Source: Smallanthus sonchifolius (taxonomy: Eukaryota > Streptophyta > Magnoliopsida > Asterales > Asteraceae). From it: a DNA stretch of 64,000 nt. Both the position numbers and the translations under genes were made by a program. Below the pieces are notes generated by a model. It searched no databases. It saw only the letters and a program-made list of their open reading frames with translations, and was not told the DNA's origin. Location of the stretch: contig CM042034.1 of NCBI GenBank assembly GCA_023525975.1, forward strand, positions 1,495,501-1,559,500. Reading direction: 5' to 3'. Shown one piece after another: positions 59,066 through 64,000 of the stretch; the stretch's first letter is position 1; every line of letters starts with the position of its first letter.

Positions 59066-60336
59066 ATGTATCTGATACAAAGACACGCACAAACCTTCCA
59101 TGTCTTCTTTGGGGGAGCTTTCTTCACGGAAACAAAAACTCCCTCAGCTGGCTTAACAATGCTGCAACATTTATATGATTTAAGTGTTGATACATAATGA
59201 ATAGCAACATAGTAACAAAATAAGTAAATAAACAAAATTATTTTTTCTTTTTCAGAAAAAAGGCACTTATTTTATTAATGATGCAATAATAATACCCTGG
59301 CATGAGCAACTCACGTAACTTTAACCTAGCCATAAATTCTGCATTACCACCAAGAATTATATCTGTTCCACGACAGCCATATTAGTAGCAATAGTGACTG
59401 CCCCAAGTCTACCACTTTGTACCACAATCTCAGCTTCTCGCTCCACGTTCTCTGGTTTTGCATTTAAAACCTTCATAATGAACAAATTCAGTCCAAATGT
59501 GCGTGCAATTTCTTGTAGAGGAAAAAAACTGAACTGGGGTTATTTTGATGACAAATTGCATAAAAAGGTAATGAACTTTGCTTTTATTTCTGTTTGGGGT
59601 AACTATATTTTTTCACCCTAAAAAGGTAACCCAACTTTCAAAATAAAATGGAATTAAGGTAATCTAATCAGGTTACCTGGTCAAAATGCTAATATTAGTA
59701 ACCTTGACAATGTTGACTTTTTTCTTGACGTTGCGTTTAAAAACCGATTAACATAACCCTAAATGAAAACTTTTAAAAAGTTCGAGCATTTTTGAGAGTG
59801 CAAATAAAGTGTGTTAACCAAAGCAGAAATCAAACCAAAGTCGTTACCTTATTATGCAATTTTCCCTAAATCTTGACGATCAATCATTGGGGCTAAATAT
59901 CAAGAAAACAGGAAATATAACCTCATGAGGGATTCCAGCTTCACGAAGTTGTGTTGATAATAAATCACTCTGCTCAACACTAGTTGTGCCAACAAGCACG
60001 GGCCGGCCCGTTTTGTTCATTCTAGAAATTTCTACAACAACTGCCTGCCATTTTCCAGTGGTTGCCCTAAACACCACATCTGAGTCATCCTGTGGTTGCC
60101 CATATTATTCATTAAATATTTATATTTACAGAAAAAAAGGCAAAGAGAGCATCTGGAATATTTCAAATGAAAACCTTTCGTATCATAGGCTTGTTTGTTG
60201 GGACAATTGTAACTTTGAGTTTGTAAATACTCTCAAACTCTGAACTCTCGGTTGCAGCTGTGCCAGTCATGCCACAAAGTTTTGGGAACTGTAAAGGTTC
60301 CAAAGGTAAATTCATGTGTTTCAAGAAGTATAATAA

Positions 60337-60952
60337 GTTGAGGTGGTAATTTCAACCCATTTACTTGAGTCAATTTGGGTTATTTACAATCTGAAACGTG
60401 TCAAATAAAAAACTTCTATAAAAAGAACAAGTCAAATGGGTCAAAAGGGTTGAAAGTCACCTGAAGTGTATTTTAATGCATACAAGCATACAACTACATA
60501 AATCATTAAAAAACTTCATAATCATTAAACCAATAATATTAAGGTAACTTCCATAGCAATGTACCCTTCACAATGGTCCAATTTGGTAATTATACTTTTT
60601 ATGTCCTAACCTGGGAATTAAAGTGATGGCAATGGCCTAGTTTCGTCGTTAAAGTTCTTTTTGCCCCTATTTGGTAATTTAATTTACACTATAACTACCA
60701 TATTAGCCTATTTAAAAAAAATTTAATCATGAGCATAGGACATAAAGAAGAGTATAATTACCGGAGTTTTTAAAAAGAATGTTGTTGTTAAATGATATTT
60801 TCCCAACATTGAGGGCATTAAATTATTTTAAGAACTTTTAAAATTGGCCAAAAGAAATGTTTTTGGGTCAACCCGACCAAATGCGCTAACCTGAACCGGT
60901 TCTTTAACCCGTTACAAAACCAGTGACCCGTTCATTTTGCCACTTCTAATAA
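60337..60952. repeat. GGGTCAA-type repeat in a SECA1 intron, second copy
   Basis: Starts GAGGTGGTAATTTCAACCC and ends CATTTTGCCACTTCTA, with GGGTCAAAAGGG and GACCCGTTCA inside. Inverted border pattern as in 13862-14579. Confidence 0.55.
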
Positions 60953-61106
60953 CAAGTTTCCAGCCCTTTGATGATAAAAAGATTAAGAGAACCTGAAGAA
61001 AGAAGTTTTGGTAACTAATTGAGGCCAGAGTCACAGTTTCATTTTGAATGGGCAATTTTTCTTTAGCTTCCACTGCTTGATGAAGCCCATCACTCCAACG
61101 CCTACC

Positions 61107-61476
61107 CTGTGATAAAGCAACCATATTTTAAAATCCTATGAAAACTGCACATGCTCGCTTTTTTGGCAAAGAATAAAAAATCAAAGTTAGCTGCATATTG
61201 CCATTTTTCTCCAAATTTGGGGTTTTAGAGGAGAAAAGAATGAAGAAATCCATTTCCAACCTTTCCTCCAGAGAACTAATATATAATTTTAACCCATTAG
61301 GTATTGCTTATTATTAAATAGTTAAATAACATATGCATAACAGACAAAACCGAAAACAAATAAAAAACTGATTAAAATAAGATAATTTACAACATTAAAC
61401 TGTTAAAGTAAAGCTACTACAGTTGAACAAAAGTACAGCCTAATAACAAAACTAAAACTAAAGACGATAATATACT
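61107..61476. other. SECA1 intron or upstream sequence
   Basis: AT-rich, no upstream SECA1 exon recognised before the LTR element that starts at 61477. Confidence 0.5.
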
Positions 61477-62117
61477 TGATGCAGGATTATCTCGTAATTT
61501 GAATTTCAAAAGTTTATTTCCTATTTTGTCTTTTATTTATTTGTGTTTATCTCTAGAGTTGTTAGGGTCTAGTATAAATATTGTTTCTTGGTGAAACTCG
61601 AAGGGTTTTAGTATTGATTATTATTAATTGAGAACTTTTTTAGTTCTATCGAGAACCTTTGAGGTTTCTTGAAACGTTTGGTTAATCTTTGAGTTTCTAA
61701 CCATTTGATTGTGCTCGTTCCCGCATCATTTGGTATCAGAGCTCTGGGTTGATTCAAATGGCTCGTGGAGAAGATCGACAAACTGTTCGTAGAACCGCCG
61801 ACCGAGGCAACGAAGGAGTTGATCCCGAACCACGGGATCTTAAGATCAAACGACTCCGGCGACGAGTCCGAGACCTCGAGTTACAACACGAGATCAGGCG
61901 ACTCAAACAACGGATTCGAGATCTTGAGGCATTATTGACATTGAAGGAAACTGAACTGGAACAACCCGCTTGGTGCGAGTACTCTGGGAAGGAGGAATAT
62001 CCTTCACGTGACGATTTCAATTACGATTCTCCACCCGTGTATGATGTATACGGAGACGACGAAGGTGATGATGGAGAAGAGTCCACGAATGAATATGTGA
62101 AAATGTTTGTAGTTACT
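61477..62117 (+). mobile_element. LTR retrotransposon 5' LTR and gag start, interrupted
   Basis: LTR 61477-61728 (starts TGATGCAGG, ends CCGCATCA), then a TGGTATCAGAGC primer-binding site at 61731. Gag starts at ATG 61758 (MARGEDRQTVRRTADR) and includes the charged repeat RRRVRDLELQHEIRRLKQRI. The reading is cut at 62117 by a second, inverted element. The rest of this element should lie beyond the window. Confidence 0.8.
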
Positions 62118-64000
62118 GATGCAGTTACGGAAGCAATCAGATGGCTCAATAAGCAACCGATAATCGCACGTCTCAAAAGGAACCAAAAGGTTCAAGAACA
62201 AAGTTCTTTTTCTATTCAAACTCAAAAACTAATTCTAAATAATAACTCTAGATCCTAATTTATGACTAAGAAAAAGAATTCTAATAGGAAACCAAATAAA
62301 TATAAAATAGGAAATTAAAATATCAAATAAATAACAAAAGATAATGCTTCATATCTTCCAAATAAATTGTCATCTTCCGACAACTCCAACGGGTCTTTTC
62401 ATAGGCGTGAGTTCGGTGCGGGTTCGGGTTCAACTGAGTCGGATGCTCCTGCATTATACTCCCCGTCTTCGAAAAAACTCATCCTCGAGTTTTGTCTCCC
62501 TACCAAAGCCACCTGGGTCGAATGGCGCATCGGGCAGCCTCTTGTTCACTCGTGCCTTTGTTATAACAAGTTCTTCACAAGAATTTAGTGTAACAAACCC
62601 GAAGGGAAGTTGGGCTTCAGAAAGCGTCACCCGAATAGGCTCAACAGTTGTATTCAACTCTGCTAGCCTTCCTGAATTTCTTTCAGTGGACCTTACTCCC
62701 GGTTTGTGATCATGGATCAATATTTCGTGTCGGCCAACTTTACTTGTCGCTTGGGCTTTTAAAACTGAACCGCCATCTATACAAGATCCATCTTTACATA
62801 TATTTGGTTTAATTAAATTTCTATTCAAGTCATTAATGGGAATGGACCACTCACGTGTAAATTCCAAGGGACCCATACATGAATCCTTAGAGAATGCAAC
62901 AAGATTTTTTTCCACCCTTTGATAATTATTTCCATTTTGAATTTGAATGCAAAGATCCTTATCACGATGGATATACTAACCCTAGAAACCAATATATTTC
63001 CTTCTCTTTGAATATTTACTTTCCATTTAAATCCTTTAACACCCGACTGCTTATTCAACTCGTTATTACTTTGGAATTCCGATGACCCCGGGTTAATAAT
63101 AAACCTTACTATGAATTGTGATCGAGTTCCACCATTAGCTGTAGGACTGCCTATCACCACCATACCTTCCAAAACTTAAACGAAAATACCCAAAGAAACC
63201 ATACTTGTCGGCAAGATTATGGTGTCATCCAAGAAAGGTGTGTGACAACCCGTAGCCATTATGCCACCATTATGAACCGGTGCAGCCCCCTTTAATTTTC
63301 CAACTAACGTACCTGAAGAAACTGTTGAATATTCATAATTGTTGACGACCTCTTTTTTTTCTTCTTGACCAGTAACTCCGGTAATCGCTCGTTGCACCCA
63401 CAAATATTCTTCTCCATCGTAGGGCAACCCATCTTCATCAAATCCGGGTTCTTCTTCCGATAAACCCTCCGGATAGATTGGTTCAGAGAAGCGGTGTGGA
63501 TGACGGTTAAACGGATGCTGCTCTCCGTCACCACCTTCGTCCCCGACGACGGTGCTCGACTCGGTTTCCGTCCGGCACGTATCCTGTTGCAACTCGAGTT
63601 GGCGGATCCTTTGTCGGAGCCATTTAATCTCTAGTTGCAACTCGAGATCTCGGACTCGTCGCTTGAGTCGTTTGATCTCAAAATCCCATGGGTCACGGTT
63701 CCCGATCTCATTGCATCGTCCGGCGAATCTACGGTCACGGTTGAATCGATCTTCATGAGCACGTGAACCACCAATGTTCTTGTCGATGCCTCGGTCGGCG
63801 ACTCTTCGAACAAGAAAACACCCGCCTTCACGTATAGCCATTTGATAAACCTAGAGCTCTGATACCAAATGATGCAGTTACGGAAGCAATCAGATGGCTC
63901 AATAAGCAATCGATAATCGCACGCCTCAAAAGGAACCAAAAGGTTCAAGAACAAAGTTCTTTTTCTATTCAAACTCAAAAACTAATTCTAAATAATAACT
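62118..64000 (-). mobile_element. Gag-only LTR retrotransposon inserted in the previous element (cut by window end)
   Basis: Minus-strand element with its 3' LTR at 62118-62351 (234 bp) and its 5' LTR beginning at 63870 and running off the window. GTTAC precedes it at 62113-62117. The primer-binding site is at about 63851-63866 (CTCTGATACCA on the plus strand). The internal region is only about 1.5 kb and has gag-like ORFs but no protease, reverse transcriptase or integrase. Confidence 0.85.
63176..63841 (-). CDS. Gag-like protein of the gag-only element
   Basis: 221 residues starting MAIREGGCFLVRRVADRGID. A helical, charged block KRLKRRVRDLELQLEIKWLR followed by RQLELQQD is shared with the Gag of the element it is inserted in. 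An acidic middle (EEEPGFDEDGLPYDGEEYLWV) follows. No zinc knuckle is visible, so it represents the N-terminal part of a Ty3-type Gag. Downstream minus-strand ORFs at 62825-63172 and 62454-62915 belong to the same internal region and suggest the frame is broken or spliced. Confidence 0.65.
   Translation of the reverse strand: MAIREGGCFLVRRVADRGIDKNIGGSRAHEDRFNRDRRFAGRCNEIGNRDPWDFEIKRLKRRVRDLELQLEIKWLRQRIRQLELQQDTCRTETESSTVVGDEGGDGEQHPFNRHPHRFSEPIYPEGLSEEEPGFDEDGLPYDGEEYLWVQRAITGVTGQEEKKEVVNNYEYSTVSSGTLVGKLKGAAPVHNGGIMATGCHTPFLDDTIILPTSMVSLGIFV

Larger units (their letters stand above)
54423..61106 (-). pseudogene. SECA1: Plastid SecA1 translocase ATPase, C-terminal half with two lesions
   Basis: SecA1 drives protein export into thylakoids. 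Exons on the minus strand: 60993-61106, 60175-60288, 59922-60089, 59296-59470, 59095-59161, 58528-58674, 58271-58435, 56538-56639, 56205-56456, 56035-56102, 55840-55957, 55225-55464 and 54423-54524. They cover GRRWSDGLHQAVEAKE, the MTGTA motif, VLVGTTSVEQSD, LRGRSGRQGDPGSSRFFLSL, MLTKALDEAQRKVENYFFD, and the helical scaffold FLILSNIDRLWKEHLQALKF through EAKV. All splice sites look usable. Two lesions break the frame: a one-base deletion in the helicase motif NMAGRGTDI (near 59378) and a TAA where Ser is expected in LPIESKMLTK (56412-56414). The N-terminal half is not in the window and presumably lies to the right. Either this is a recent pseudogene with a functional copy elsewhere, or the sequence has errors. 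Confidence 0.85.

Overview
The window is plant nuclear DNA. Genes are broken into many exons with GT-AG introns (one GC-AG), encode plastid, Golgi and meiotic proteins, and sit in AT-rich sequence full of transposon fragments. Protein style and abundant GGGTCAA/GACCC-type intron repeats suggest a eudicot, probably Asteraceae (moderate confidence). Exon borders below were derived by hand from splice motifs, phase and family similarity.

Layout. 1-3460 (-): PECT1 (phosphatidylethanolamine synthesis), first three exons; the rest lies left of the window. 3481-9632: transposon territory, including a LINE fragment split by a PIF/Harbinger element that itself carries two TA-flanked MITEs. 9633-19813 (-): complete GAUT7 (pectin synthesis), with a gag-only copia-type retrotransposon in its last intron and a solo LTR in another. 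23131-25721 (-): complete plastid START/cyclase-like protein. 26000-31300: foldbacks, three tRNA-derived SINEs and a broken F-box gene. 31814-36677 (-): complete ASY3 (meiotic axis). 38.2-38.8 kb: plastid rpoB fragment in nuclear DNA. 39104-44579 (+): complete plastid protoporphyrinogen oxidase, with a Helitron in its last intron. 46-49 kb: an unrecognised ORF and a polyadenylated retroelement fragment encoding a zinc-finger/nuclease-like domain. 49461-52865 (+): complete DHHC protein S-acyltransferase. 54423-61106 (-): C-terminal half of SECA1 with a nonsense codon and a one-base deletion. 61477-64000: two related LTR elements, one inserted into the other.

The genes do not form a pathway. 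PPOX1, SECA1 and the START-like protein are plastid proteins; GAUT7, the S-acyltransferase and PECT1 are membrane-associated. The most unusual content is the mobile DNA: two independent gag-only LTR elements (TR-GAG type), a multi-layer insertion stack, MITEs in TA microsatellites, and the REL-endonuclease-like fragment.
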